A DNA stretch of 64,000 nucleotides from Ancistrus triradiatus (GCA_025084515.1 JAJAGP010000545.1:186001-250000); one strand, 5' to 3'. Shown: positions 43,330 through 55,799, counted from the stretch's first letter. Numbers and translations are program-made. The notes: generated from the sequence alone by a model not told the origin.

Positions 43330-45247
43330 AGGCCACAGGTGTTCAAATTTGCCAAACATAGGAACATATTGAGTTCTCCAAGAATGTTTGCGAACACCAG
43401 CAACAAGTTTTGGATGTAGTTCTCCACTAACATACAGGAGAGCTGGATGTAGGGTTGGAGTGAAATGGGATGTTTACAGGAAATCATGCAAATGTTCAAT
43501 TCTTAGGGAACAGGTTTGCCACAAATGGTCGCCACTATTCGCCAAATTAGAACGCACCACACGTTTATGGCTGGAGATGCCGATTTACTGATTTGGCTTT
43601 ATTGTTGATGCTGCTTTGCACATCATTGGTTTTAAATTTTGACACAAAAAGATATTAGAGTTTTATTTATCTTTTGTATTAGCAGGTAAGTTCATTAAAG
43701 CAGTGAATTTTTGAATAAAATATTAATCTTTATTGTATTCGTTATTAGTTATGAAATGCATGAAACAACCTCAAAGTAAATGTAAAGGCTGATATCTACA
43801 TAAGAGTTATTTGGTAATTGAGCGATTCATAATCTGAAGGACCGATCATTCGTTTCAGTAATCGCTGTATTTTTCTACTATCAAAATTAATCGTTTGTTG
43901 CAGCCCTCCTCACAAATTGCTTTATGCTGTTGTCTGGTTGCTATAAATTCCTAGACTTGTGGAACAAATCTTAGTGTTGTTCCATGACAGAGCAATTCCA
44001 CATAACACATAGAACATCCTGTTAAAGTTCAGCAGAGTGCTAACTGATGACATGTCCTGTTTTGAAGAGCATGATTAGTGCTTATTGACAAATTTGTGGA
44101 GATTACCAGGGCACAAACGGGGACAAAGTGCACATCCAAGAGGACTTGATGTTAAAATCGACATTGCCTAGTCAAACACAAGAACTTTGTAACTTGATAT
44201 GCCTGTTTGAGTTGCATGCAAAAAACCCTTTAGAAAAACATAACACTGTATATTAAGCTAATTACCCACCATGTCTTTTTTACCCATCAAGGGGCTTTGA
44301 GTTTGAAGCTGAAGCTATATAATGAGTGGTTGTAAAATCTGAACATCATACATGGGTAATTGAGAAAGAAGTGGCTTTCTTGTACCACCCGAGTACTGTA
44401 CTGTGTTTATTGATGTGGGTTGTCTTTACAATGCTCGGTCCTTGTTTTCTTTTTAGTTCAGAGCTTAGAATTACTTGTGATTAGATCATGAATGGGGAAA
44501 CGTCTTTGTAATGCTGCGGAGGCACTGAAGCGTGCAGTTGGCGACCTTGTGGCTGTGCATTCAAAGGCACTCTCTGCAAGCACTACATATCTACCGCTGT
44601 CCATGGCCAGACCTTGCTGAGAACTCGATGGCATTGTAGGTATAACAGTCTGGAGATAAACAGTAGGCGATGGAACATTTAGTCCTAAAGGCCTTTTGAA
44701 AATGTACTGAGCACTGTAGAGCCGGCCAGCATCCACTCTGCTGTCCTGCTCCGGACGTTGTACTGGCAGCCAAATGTGATTATTCCTTTTTCAATGATTG
44801 ACTGTTAAGTGCTCTTACTCTTAGCTCTGTGTGCAAACTGTGGAAATGTCCTTTGAATTGAAGGAAGCAGCCCCTGGAGAACATCTTAAGAGTGCTTTTC
44901 CAGTCAGGTCCATCAACAACGTTTTCTCCTGACTAGAATTTGACATGCAAAGCACAGTGTAAGGCTGGTCATTCATGTCTCAGAATTAAGCAAGAGTTAG
45001 AAGGTTTCAGTTTTCACTTTGCATTTCTTGTATTGTTGTAAATGACCACGGAAACGATGTGATGGAGTCAGTGTTTTGAGAGGGATTTCATTAATGAGTT
45101 GACATTTCTTTGACCTTACGAGGGATTTCTTTAATGAAAGTGAAGTTGGAGGACATGAGGACAGGAAGGGTTTAGACCATGTCTGGAGAGAGTAATGGCT
45201 CCTGTCTATGACCCGGTAGGTTCAAAGCACGGTGATTGCCAGGATTA
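43330..45247 (+). other. gramd4 intron (inferred), nothing recognised
   Basis: A 92-codon minus-strand frame at 44458-44736 (RPLGLNVPSPTVYLQTVIP) is open but matches nothing I know. No element ends seen. Confidence 0.4.
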
Positions 45248-45249
45248 TA

Positions 45250-45459
45250 GAGGGTGTATATAAATGAAGTCCCACTTTAACATTGTTAATAAGTTTGTGG
45301 ATGTTGGTTGTGTCATCCACATGGCTCACATTAAATCGATGTAATGTGGATAAAACCAGGGCTGCTTGTCCTTCATATATATCTGAAAACAACCTCTCTG
45401 GTACATTGGTTTGTGAGTAATACATGTATTAAAGTGGGACTTATTTAATAGACACCCTG
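45250..45459. mobile_element. 210-bp MITE with AGGGTGT ends and TA duplication
   Basis: GAGGGTGTATATAAATGAAG at the left pairs with TTATTTAATAGACACCCTG at the right. The next bases, TCCCACTTTA and TAAAGTGGGA, are perfect complements. TA flanks both sides (45248-45249 and 45460-45461), as for Tc1/mariner-mobilised MITEs. Confidence 0.88.
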
Positions 45460-45461
45460 TA

Positions 45462-46214
45462 TTATTTGTATGTGGCCTCACAGCTTCAGATATCTCTGGG
45501 TCAGTTCCTGGTTCAGATTCCCCAATCAATCTTGACCAACAATCTGAGTATTAAGACCCTTAAGACTCTGAATACTGGGATCCAGAACATGTCTCCGGGT
45601 ACTGGGTGAGAAACAGTAATTAGACTGAGAGTATTGAGAGTAATCTAAGTACTCAGAGTCTTGTTCTAGGTCCCAAAAGTTACAACTTTACCATTAGTTT
45701 GTATTAGAAAATAATCAATTTTATTGGATGTTTCTCTTATCGCTTGTATAATGCCAAGTAATGCCAATTTATTTTATACACTCCATTGCCTTTTTCCCTG
45801 TTAAACCCTTCTGTCATTGTTCTTTCTGTAGTGCCACTCCATTTCCTTCTGTTATCCATCAAAACAAAACAGATCCATCTACATTGTTCTCCTATTTGTC
45901 AGCTGTTTGGTAGCAAAACATGATATTTGCTTGACAGATTCTTTTATCAGAGGTCAGATTTGGATCTACTTGTACAGGTTTTATGTTATGAGGAATTATT
46001 ACACATCTGCCTGGCCATGGTAAATGGAGCAGTAAGAAAATGTGAGTGCAGGGACGTCACTTCATTAGATGCATTGAAGTGTGTGTCCTTCGTGCAATCC
46101 CAGGAGTGCTTCTCCATTATGTGGATGGGAGCTTTGTGTTCTCCTACATCAATTTATTTGGCTCTGCGTGATGTGCAACAGACTAATCCTGATCTCAATT
46201 TCATTACTCCCAAT

Positions 46215-46254
<40 letters not shown>

Positions 46255-46478
46255 GCTAAGTCATGCCAGGGGAATGAGATCACCTCTTACGGGTTAATCT
46301 CGTGCATGGATGATAGCAGGCACTTGTGACACTACCAAGTTTAGCTGGTTGTTGAGTTGCTGTCATGAAGGTGTCTCACATGTCGGCTTGTACCCTGGGC
46401 TACACAAATCTGTAAATACAGGGACATTATTGTAGCATCCAGTTGTTTGAATGTTTTTTATCCCGATTATGTGTGCAG
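45462..46478 (+). other. gramd4 intron (inferred) with (CA)n
   Basis: A (CA)18 microsatellite occupies 46217-46252. Nothing else is recognised; the frames at 45927-46329 only read through the repeat. Confidence 0.6.
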
Positions 46479-46527
46479 GGTTGCCGTACACCATGTTAAG
46501 GTAAAGCCTAAGCTGGCTGTGTTGAAC

Positions 46528-46686
46528 ATGCTCAAGAGGCTGGACAAAATAAGATTCCGAGGTACAAAACGTGATGAGCTTCTGGATCCGGCCGAGTCCC
46601 CCAACGGCTCGGATAACGAAAGCATCGAGGACGTTCTGATGAAGCCCCGGCTTTCGCTACGAGACCCTGAAGAGCTGAAGGATTCA
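46528..46686 (+). CDS. gramd4: GRAM domain-containing protein 4, first coding exon (partial gene)
   Basis: The ATG at 46528 (AAC before it, so A at -3) begins MLKRLDKIRFRGTKRDELLD, PAESPNGSDNESIEDVLMKP and RLSLRDPEELKDS. This matches the conserved N-terminus of GRAMD4, whose full protein of about 580 residues has a coiled coil, membrane segments and a GRAM domain. It acts at ER and mitochondria downstream of E2F1 in apoptosis. The exon starts at 46479 after GTGTGCAG, so 46479-46527 is 5' UTR. The donor is GTAAGT at 46687, phase 0. Only the first 53 residues are here. The a or b paralogue cannot be told. Confidence 0.88.
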
Positions 46687-46714
46687 GTAAGTGCCTCATG
46701 CTAAATTTAAACAC

Positions 46715-47280
46715 TAGGGTTGTGCGATATTGAAAAAAATGTCACTATTTTCCGGGAGTTTGTCGATAACAATAATTAGACGATATTTTGTCAGTGTATA
46801 TCTTTGGTCTAAAGTATTCAGAAGTTGTTTACACCCATCCCTGTCAACCACCTGAATTGGCATAGAGTATTTCATGATCTTATTGGCAACAGCATTTTCG
46901 TCTTGCCATCTGTTGCTTTTCTTGTAGTATGGCACTTTTTTTGCAGAGTGATTCCGCTATGATTTGCTGAGTATGTTTTTGTGCTGGTACTTTGGCTGGT
47001 TTAAGTCTGTCGTGCACAGCTGACTCATGAAGTTTGTCATAATCTCCGTATTCTTCACAGTGGTTAGTTTGCAGATGGTGAAATAAGTCCGCTGTCTTCG
47101 GCAACCGATTTCCGATATAATTGGGAGGTTGCTGTCCTTTGAGGAGCACTTCATCTCTCCAAAGCCAAACAACCACCACGGAAGCAAGGACAAGCCACAT
47201 CTAGCAATTAAATCTCATGATCGTAATTAAATCTAAAAATGGGCTAAACCTAAAGTTGCAAAATATTAAGCTTTAACGGC
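46715..47280 (-). mobile_element. hAT (ZBED-type) element remnant
   Basis: The left end TAGGGTTGTGCGATATTG is hAT-like. It begins 28 bases after the gramd4 splice donor. The opposite end is not clearly resolved. The minus-strand transposase fragments are described separately. Confidence 0.6.
46770..47200 (-). pseudogene. hAT (ZBED1-like) transposase N-terminal fragment
   Basis: The minus strand reads VVVWLWRDEV, then LFHHLQTNHCEEYGDYDKLH (the His pair of the BED finger) and HTQQIIAESLCKKSAILQEK. A second frame continues with NAVANKIMKYSMPIQVVDRD then GCKQLLNTLDQRYTL. These are consecutive parts of ZBED-type hAT transposases. There is a frameshift near 46930 and the first Cys pair is in a different frame. 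It is inactive. Confidence 0.85.
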
Positions 47281-48367
47281 CCTAAAAACAAATAATTGGT
47301 CAGAAACGAAGAAAATAGACTCTTGGGACCTGTCCCACCATTTGCTCATCACTGCTTATTGCTGCAGTGAAGTATTTGGAGGGAAAAGTTGTGAACATGG
47401 AAATTCACTTGCATAATCTTCTGTGGTGAAAGCATGAAAATATTTAAACGTTTGATATAAAACTCAAACTAACCCATGGCTGTGTGTTCAAAGTCTTCCA
47501 AATATCTTTTGTCTTGTTTTTTTTCTTTCTTTCTTTCTTTAAAGGCTAGTCTCTAGTTTGTCATCTGCCACAGTCCATCAGGCTCGTGAATAGTTGGTCT
47601 CATATTAAACAAAAATGAACCGGGAAGCCTTTTTAAACTTGTCATCAGATGCTTCATGCCATTAGCATTCAGTGGAGTTGCAGTTTGACACTGATCTTGC
47701 AGTTTTGGGTTGTCCCATTTTTTTTTTTCTTTTCACAGGTGCATTCTAATACACAAACATGACACACCTGCATTTCAAGTCTTTGTATAGTAAAGTGTCT
47801 AAAATGTAGCCGTTACAGCAGAGCATGTGGATGTACAGTATTTGGTTAGGTTGGCTTTTAAAAATGAAGGACCTCTTTAAGAAATAAAACAGATTCTTTG
47901 ACAAAATAGCTTTACAAAAAACTAAGTCTAGCAGACTCAAATGGGATGCCATCCTCCAGTGACTTAAACCAGATCAAAATCTGTCCAGCTGAATACAGAT
48001 ATGCGCCTTTTAACATCCGCATCATGTTCTGTGAAATGGGACGTTGATGGAAATGGATGCTGACGGTTACTTAAGGCACATAGTAGTTTAGAAACTTTGC
48101 ACGTGTTTTTCTTTTTTTTTTTTTTTTAAACAATCTTGTTAATTAAAACACAATATGAACATGTCTAGTATAGTAATGTGCTGTACAATACAGCAGTTGT
48201 TTGTATCTTTTATAAAACTTGAAACACTTAACAAAAACTTTAAAGAAATTAGAACAATACCATGTTTTTTACTTTCTTTCAAGACTGTGATTCTCTTTTA
48301 TGAATGTGTCACAAGGGTTCGTATTAGTCATTCAGACGTGAATTAGCTATATGTATTAGATGTGAGA

Positions 48368-48548
48368 TGTGGTGGCTTAGCACTTAAGGTACTGGACTCT
48401 GGAGCAGAAGGTCCAGGGTTCAAATCCCATCTCCAGTTGCCACTGTTGGGACCGTGAGCAAGGCCCTTAACCCACAATTGCTTGGATTGTAAGACTATCA
48501 GTTGTAAGTCACTCTGGATAAGGGTCAGCTAAATGACATAAATGTAAA
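48368..48548 (+). repeat. tRNA-headed SINE, copy 7, plus orientation
   Basis: The head GTGGTGGCTTAGCACTTAAG (A box), the B box AGGGTTCAAATCCCATC, the body GTGAGCAAGGCCCTTAACCC and the tail GATAAGGGTCAGCTAAATGA then ATAAATGTAAA are all in order. This gives the family's orientation. Confidence 0.85.
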
Positions 48549-50124
48549 GACAGATTTTTAGTTCCGTTTAGGGAATGGACATTGATTGGATGAATGTTAA
48601 AAAGCTCTTATCTGTATAAAGGAAAACGAACAGTATTGTGCATGAGAAATATGTTGAGTGTAGCTTTAAACCGTCTTACAGAACTCAATTATACTTGGTC
48701 TACTCTGAACATGTGACAGCAGTTAAATTTTAATGTCTGTTTGCCATCCTGGTAACACCACTGCAGTTATTTCCAGCCATACAAGATCAAACTCCTATCT
48801 CTTTAAATGGGGAGAGACCTATATGTCAGACCTACATATCCGAAACTGAAAGAGAAATTAACGTTTAAAATGCATATTTAGAATCGCTGATATAATCAGA
48901 CAAACATTATATAACTTGTTTGCGTTGTTGGATTCAAATAAGGCAGAAAAATATGATTTTGTTAAGGTTATTCTGACTACTGCACATGCGCATCCCGCCA
49001 CTATAAAGAGGCCAAGACTTGCTACCCCGCTCTCTGACACAATTAGTAATCTGTAGATTGGTTCTTTCTAATGATGGGGTGGGGCTTCTGTACTACAGTC
49101 CCATCCATATTTCAGCCAGTGATCAGTCTCCTCCTGATAACGTCTCTGACAGGCGTTGCAACTCTATGTTTAAAGTGCCACCTACTGGCTTTCTGAAACA
49201 TGGCAGCTTAGCAAGGTAGAATTTCATTACTGGCAGAATATTTGTCACATTTTAAGCTTGGTGAAGTTGGTGGCTTTTCAGGGTGAAATGCATGGAGGGA
49301 AATCCATCCTGCCAATGATATATGCATACATGCACACATTCTTTGCTTGTGTTTTTTGCTTTTCTGTTTCTCGACTAACCTCAACTGTTCTTCAAGGCTC
49401 AGTCTTGTGATATTCCTCTGCACTTTATTTGTATGCGTGTGGTTTATTATGTGAAAACCTTACCTTCCAGCACTGGAGTTGAAGAGTTCCTGTGTGTTAA
49501 CATAATTTGCTGACAGTTTCTGCTTTGACAGCTTTTTTTTGTCTTCTCCCTTTTATCTCAGCATTCAGCACTTGCTCTGTGACTTTTAGACAATAAAACA
49601 CAGATGCTGTTTGTAGCGATGGCTCATGTTGTGTTTATTAAACTAATTCAAAGCACAGACAGATGGAGTGATGGTCTGGTGGTGATAGACATTCAGCCAA
49701 AAGCCCACTCAATGCCCCTGCCTTCCTGTTTATTCAGAGCTCTTCCTGTTGATTTTGTGTTGAAGGACGATTCAGTAAAAAAAAAAAAACCCTCCTTAAA
49801 CGATCAAGTGTGGCATCAGGCTAAAAGAGCTCACAGGCTCAACGAACCCAGCTGTAATTACTTGGTGACTTTATTCGATTAAGTAGCTTGTCTAGTTTTA
49901 CAGATAATAGATGATGGTCTTTTCTGAGATGTGATTTTATTATTGGTGTTCTTTTAATATATGTGTGATTCGATCCACTGTGTGTCCACTTATTTTTGTT
50001 CTCTTGGTGAAAGAGATTAGTCACCACGTTGTGCAAGTGTCACAGTAGAACAGTTTGTCTGTCTTATTCCAAATATAAGGTGAAAGAGCAGCTTCAGAAT
50101 TTCAGAGAAAGACAGATAAGAAAA

Positions 50125-51215
50125 GTAAAGGTTAAGCCTTTCTTATCCTCTGTCCTTTTCTGTCTTTTTTTTCTTATATCGCTCCCTCTTTTCTTCTCTT
50201 TTTTTTTCTTTCTCTCTATTTTCTTTTCTTTGCTTCTTTATTCTTCCTTTTGTTCTATTCCTATTCTCACTTTTTCTTTTGTTCCACTTTCTTTTTTTCT
50301 TCTCTTCTGTTCTCACTTCTTTCTCCTTCTCACTTTTTTTTGTCTCATTCTTCTCTTTTCGTTTCTTTTTCTGTCTTCCTTTCTTGTTTTCTTCTTTTCT
50401 TTTCTTTACACTTCTCTTATTCTTTCTTTCTTTTCCGTTCTCATCTTTAACTTTTTTCTTGTTCTGCCTTATTTATTCTTCTGTTCTTCATTCTTTATTC
50501 TATTTTCCTTTTGTCTTCTCTGTTTTGTGCTTCTCATTTATTCTTACTTTTTTTTTTCCCGTTTTGTTATTCCGTTTAGTGCTTTTTCTCATTCTTGTAT
50601 TTTCTTCATAATTTTCTCGTCTGTTTGGTTTTCTTTGTTGTTTGTTTTAAAAAAAATTCTCTCATCGTCTCCTCCACTTCAGTATTTTTTCTTAAACGTT
50701 TGAAATAGTGAGAGAGAGAAAAACCTTCTTCAGGTCTTCTTCTTCTCTTCCCTTCTCATCCTCTCGTCTTCTTTTTTGTCTTCTGTTATTGAATTCCAGA
50801 GAATGAGAGCCAGACTTCACTTTTTCTCTTTTCTTCTACTATTTCTTCTTTTAGTTTCTCCACTTTTCTCTCCACTAAATAATTTCTCGTGTTGTGTTCT
50901 TATGTGTTGTTAATTTCTTCTGTTTGCCTTTTTCTTCTGTTGTCTTTTATTCTTCTCTGTTTTTCTCTGCTCTTCTGTTTTGTATTTTTTGGTCTTTTTC
51001 TTCACTTCTGCACTCTTCTTTCTTCCATTCCTATTTTTATCTTTTTAGTCATATAGTCACTTTCTTATTCTACTTTTCATTTCACTTCTCTTATTTTCTT
51101 TGCTTTTTTTCTTCCTTGCATCTGTTTTCTCCCACATGATGCTTCATGTTCTTCTTTTTTAACACCTAATTTTTATTTATAGCTCCTCATTTCACATTTT
51201 CCCCTCTCTCTCTCA
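50125..51215 (+). repeat. 1.1-kb polypyrimidine (C/T) tract
   Basis: The + strand is overwhelmingly T and C, with TTCTTTTCTTT-like units and few purines, over more than 1 kb. A short mixed patch lies at about 50700-50720 and 50790-50820. The long Phe/Ser/Leu frames across it (to 224 codons) are compositional artefacts. Confidence 0.95.
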
Positions 51216-52319
51216 TATTGAGCTCATATTGAGTGGTAGTTGCAGTAGGTGTTCTTGAGGTTAAAGTTTTCTGTGGAGGAGGAACACCGCTAGTGCTAAC
51301 TGCTAGCTTGCTATGCTTTTTTTTCCATGTATGTTTTTCACTTTTTTTTCTTCTGTCATAACTGGTTTAAGACCATGTATCAAATACTTTTGTGTTGCAT
51401 CTCCTAAAGCTACACAGAAATACTTTATCATCTTACACAAAGGTATTTCAAATAAGGGAAAAAACTGAGAAAGAACTGAGAATACAGTCTGAAATACTTT
51501 TATTTTTCACTCCTTAAAGACACAAAAAAAGCGCAGGGGTTTAGATCGGTTTGTCAGAATGTGTCCAGAATAATGGTATGTCCACCTTGTTTATTTGACA
51601 TGATCTCGGGCATACGCTGACGTGCAAGAGTGAAAGTAATCTGACTGAAGTGAAACAGAAATGTATCATGGTTCCCTGTTGGCGTTAACTCTGCATGAAC
51701 CGTATGCTAGCCAACACTGGGCTTTGTGGTTATGGCATCACGCTACAGCTTGGCAATGCCATGTGACATAACATTAAGGTCATGATAAACTCCATACACC
51801 ATGGTGTCATGGGTATTGTCTGATCTTGATGGTTTTTAGAGCTCAGTTATTAGTAAGTAAAGGATCAGATTAACTTATCATTTTTCCTCTTTAATTCATT
51901 ACGTTTGTTTCTGTTTTTGTTTTTCCTTTGGGTTTGTTTGAGGCTTTTTTGTTTCTTCTTTGTTGGTGCTTTGTCTTGGCAAAACTAAATGCAGTGATGC
52001 ATACCATGATTTCTATTTTTACCATATCTCCCACTCCTGCATAAAACAGTGCTGGGCTTCTCTATCTAGCAGTGCTGGGCTTCTCTAGACTGTTGGCCCC
52101 CACTGTACGTTCAACAAGGTGCATGTCTTTGGCTTCCAAACTCCACTGGAACGTCATTGTAATTCATACAAACTGCAACTTCTTACTGAGTAAAACAAAA
52201 TAACAAATCGCCTTTAGAGTAGAAAGTGACACACATGACGTACCTTACATTTGTACTGGGTAACAGCATTCATTGCTGTCAGCATTTCTTCTCAAAATTG
52301 CTGCTCTGTACAAAAATGG

Positions 52320-52610
52320 CTTTTAAATGTAACCAGCTCCCTGCGAGAAAGAAAAAAACCCTGGACATTTGTTCTGCAAATATTGCACCTTTAATTCCCA
52401 CATCTTTTCAGTGACTTGTGTGGGCTTGCTTTGTGCTGCAGATCTTTTCAAATCGGGTTTGCAGCTGTGCCTGCCACCCTTAGTTCAATTTCCAATGTCT
52501 AGCTTTGAGCTGATTTTTGTCTCGTTGGAAGACTCAGAAAAACCTTCTCACATGGGTAGGATATGACAAAAGGAAGGATTCGCTTGCTTTGCTGTGCCCC
52601 CCCCTTTGAT
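52320..52610 (-). pseudogene. hAT transposase C-terminal fragment, reversed
   Basis: The minus strand reads ETKISSKLDIGN then a frameshift, and ends at CCCAGTGGTTATCAAAGG, a hAT terminus. It is homologous to 42966-43290, including the THIFS-V-GLLCA-DL-type pattern visible on the opposite strand of both. Confidence 0.65.
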
Positions 52611-52754
52611 AACCACTGGGTTAATACAAGTCATATATCTATGCCTTCTGTAGTAACTAGGCCTTAGGGCAGAGTGCAAGATGTAAACTGCTTACAACCT
52701 CTTTCAGTCCGATCACATTGCACTGGTTCCTCTTTCAATTCCCTCAAAAACATG

Positions 52755-52865
52755 CAAACTACACACAGGTGGAGTCTGGGCCAGGGATCAAACTGGGCAA
52801 TGGCGGTTGGCCAGTGGCGATTGATGCTGATGGCGACGTTAAATAAACCGAATAAATAAACAAAC
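52755..52865 (+). repeat. Second SINE-like family, deleted copy
   Basis: CAAACTACACACAGGTGGAG and a reversed CCAGGGATCAAACTGGG are followed by the tail GATGCTGATGGCGACGTTAA then ATAAACC. It is a rearranged fragment. Confidence 0.5.
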
Positions 52866-53514
52866 ATGACTCGGGGAAATATTCAAACTTCTACTATGAA
52901 ATTCTATTTCCTGGAGCAGAGTCTCCCCAAATGTGTTTGGGAACCATATCACGGATGTTGCATTTAATTCCAGGGTTGCCAGATTCCACGAGAGAGAAAA
53001 GCAACAGGTCTGTGGAACCAAGCTCTGAAGGAAGCAAAGTCTCTTGGGATGAGAGAATTATTCTGCTAGCCGCTTCTGGGCTATGTTTGCTTGCATGTGC
53101 ACACTGAGAAAACCAACTGAAATCAGAGCAAGGGTAAATATGCGCTGAGAAATCTGATTAGTGAGAAAAATCCAGCTCTCATTCATTACATTTCTTAATC
53201 ATTCTGATTTGTAAGTCTTAATATGTCCTGATAAATCGGAGTATTCCATTTACATGACCACTTGAATAATCAGATAATTACAGAAATCCGATTAATATCG
53301 GATTATTAAGTGCATATAAACGCACTCGGTGCTAACCACTGCGCTATTGGGCTGACATTTTTTATGTTAATTGTTTCTAACCATTGTATGCTTCCACACT
53401 GGGTAGGAGGTAGATATGAGGCTTGTGGTTGATGCCAAGTGTTATTTACACTGCATGTAGTGTGTTGACTTTTCTAACGGAGCAATCCAAATGATCTGAG
53501 GACAAATTTGATAT

Positions 53515-53740
53515 CAAGTCAGTCAGATTTATTTCTGTACTGCTTTTTACAATGGAGAATTGTCTCACGCAGCTTTACAATTTTATATTATCTTCTAATA
53601 TCTCAAAGTCATAAGGAAGAAATCTTGGGAGGACCACTAAATATTACAGATCGTTTTGTATTGTTTCTGATTACCAATATACTTTTACACTGCAGTTATA
53701 AAGAACTTAACTGCTCCATGCTAGATTTGTAGACGATTAG
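53515..53740. repeat. Dispersed AAGGAAAAACTCCCT repeat, partial copy
   Basis: GTCAGATTTATTTCTGTACT, AATGGAGAATTGTCTCACGC and ATCTTGGGAGGACCA match the 29925 and 54315 copies. The central block is deleted. Confidence 0.65.
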
Positions 53741-54314
53741 CCTCAATCATTAGCTAACTTGTGCTTCGGGACCGTGCTGTGTTCAAACTGACATACTTTG
53801 CATACTACTTGTACTAAACCCTGCCACAAAACGGGTTGCTTTATGAAGTATGCAAACAAACCAAAATATCTGTAGTGCATATCTAGTAAAGATGCCTGTA
53901 TGACCTGCCACTTGGGCTAAATTAACACACACATGCCATTTTCTTTTTTATATGGTATGATGATTTATTGGTTGAAATAGTGTGACTTTATTCTCCTAAT
54001 CTAATACCGGATAAACTATAAAAATCTAGTTCTGTTTAGAGGGAATGTATTTCATTATTTGTAATCTGGTTTCGTGGTGACTTCTGTTTTTGTGGCTCAC
54101 ATGCTAGGTTGCAATGAGCAGCAGACATGGAAGTAAAAATCGCAGACTCCAATATGCATCTGATTTGAATGACCAGCACATGCTTTCTAGACTGTTCCAG
54201 GAAGTTTAACCTTTACCAATGACAATGAAAACATCAATTCTGTTAACTGTTCTTGCTTAGGACAAAGTGTATATAGTTGTATAACCAGAATGTGTGTATA
54301 TTATGGGTGGAAAA

Positions 54315-54650
54315 GTAGAGTCAGATTTATTTATATAGCTCTTTTTGACAATGGAGCATTGTCTTAAAGCAACTGTACAAGTTTAGATTATCTCCTAATA
54401 TCTACGTCCAACCCCAGATTGAGCAAGCCTAGGGCAACAGTGGCAAGGAAAAACTCCCTAGGAAACCTTGAGAGGACCAAGACTCAAAAAGGGATCCAAC
54501 CTACTTGGGTGGCGTAGATGATAAATGTAAGGGTGAAACTAATTTATCTAATCAAATAAGTCTAATAGTAATAGTTCATATAAACTAATGTAAAAAAATG
54601 CATATCGAAAGTAGATTAACTGATGTTGGAAGCGGAAACCTATAAATCTG
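54315..54650. repeat. Dispersed AAGGAAAAACTCCCT repeat, copy 2
   Basis: AGTCAGATTTATTTATATAG, AATGGAGCATTGTCTTAAAG, GTGGCAAGGAAAAACTCCCT and TAGATGATAAATGTAAG align with 29925-30210 over about 300 bp. Confidence 0.8.
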
Positions 54651-54689
54651 TCACATCAAGAGCCACTGAGTTATCAGTACAACCCATTC

Positions 54690-54815
54690 TACAGCCACTG
54701 TTTGTCTATGGAGAACCCTGTATGCTTTATATTGTGTGTGACAAGTGAGCACCGCTGAAATAGCAGAGCTCAGTAATTAGAAGGGGTGTCTACAAACATT
54801 TGTCTATAGTGCATT
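54690..54815. repeat. DNA-transposon terminal fragment
   Basis: GTAATTAGAAGGGGTGTCTA and CAAACATTTGTCTATAGTGC parallel the block at 12160-12274. Confidence 0.5.
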
Positions 54816-55139
54816 TTCAATAGTGCTGTAAAAATGTAGTCGTTTTACCGCACCTGTTTTATCACATTTCATGATTAATTACATTTTTTCTTTGATTGAC
54901 GTAGGGGGATTCTGCAAAACGTTCTGTGGATGTGTGGGTCAGTGTGTCATTACCAAGATGCCAAGATCACAGCAGGGGGGCGGCCAAATAAGTGGACTTT
55001 TTACTCGACGAGATAGTTTTGTCAGTTTAGCATTAAATAGCACGGCATTAACAAACGAGAGGATAATATAAGCTACAAAGGAATGCATGAATAAATGTAA
55101 TTACTTGGTACTAACCACAGCAAGCACAATAGTGATTAC

Positions 55140-55570
55140 TAGAAGTTCTCCTACTTAGAAATATGAGAGAGGTCTGTAATTTTCATCATAGGTACACTTC
55201 AACTATGAGACAAAATGAGAAAAAAATCCAAGAAATCAGACTATAGGATTGTTAAATTTAACTGTAAATTATGGTGGAAAATAAGTATTTGGTCAATAAC
55301 AAATGTTCAACTCAATACTTTGTAACATAAACTTTGTTGGCAATGACAGAGGTCAAACGTTTCCTGTAAGTCTTCAGCAGGTTGGCACACACTGTAGCTG
55401 GTATTTTGGCCCATTCCTCCATGCAGATCTCCTCTAGAGCAGTGATGTTTTGGGGCAACATGGACTTTCAACTCCCTTCACAAATTTTCTATGGGGTTGA
55501 GGTCTGGAGACTGGCTAGGACACTCCAGGACCTTGAAATGCTTTATATGGAGCAACTCCGTCCCAAGAAT
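55140..55570 (-). mobile_element. Tc1-like element fragment, family VI
   Basis: The minus strand encodes the C-terminal end of a Tc1-type transposase: LEEICMEEWAKIPATVCANL then LKTYRKRLTSVIANKVYVTK. It is followed by the non-coding end with AAATACTTATTTTCCACC. Upstream (55490-55565) is a partial LEWPSQ-type region. The N-terminal two-thirds are absent. Confidence 0.8.
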
Positions 55571-55779
55571 AGTGACTAGGGGAACATTTTGGATACAGCC
55601 CATAAATACAACTGACTCTCCTGTTTTAATGATTAACAATGTTAAAAAATTTGGCTGTTACCGCATTAATAACATGTTCATTTTGACAGACATAACATAC
55701 ATCGCTCAGCCATAACATTACAACATCATAGATCTAATGTACAGCAATTGACTGTAATAATTATTATGCCTTTAATTTA

Positions 55780-55799
55780 CTTTTTTTTTTTTTTTTTTT
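55780..55799. repeat. T20 homopolymer
   Basis: A T run of about 20 between TAATTTAC and CAGTATAG in the gramd4 intron. Confidence 0.9.

Noticed and set aside
46447..46527. Upstream in-frame extension of the gramd4 first coding exon
   Set aside because: It crosses the splice acceptor at 46471-46478. The conserved GRAMD4 start is the ATG at 46528.
50029..50703. 224-codon open frame, the longest in the window
   Set aside because: It is a Phe/Ser/Leu run read through the polypyrimidine tract and has no protein features.
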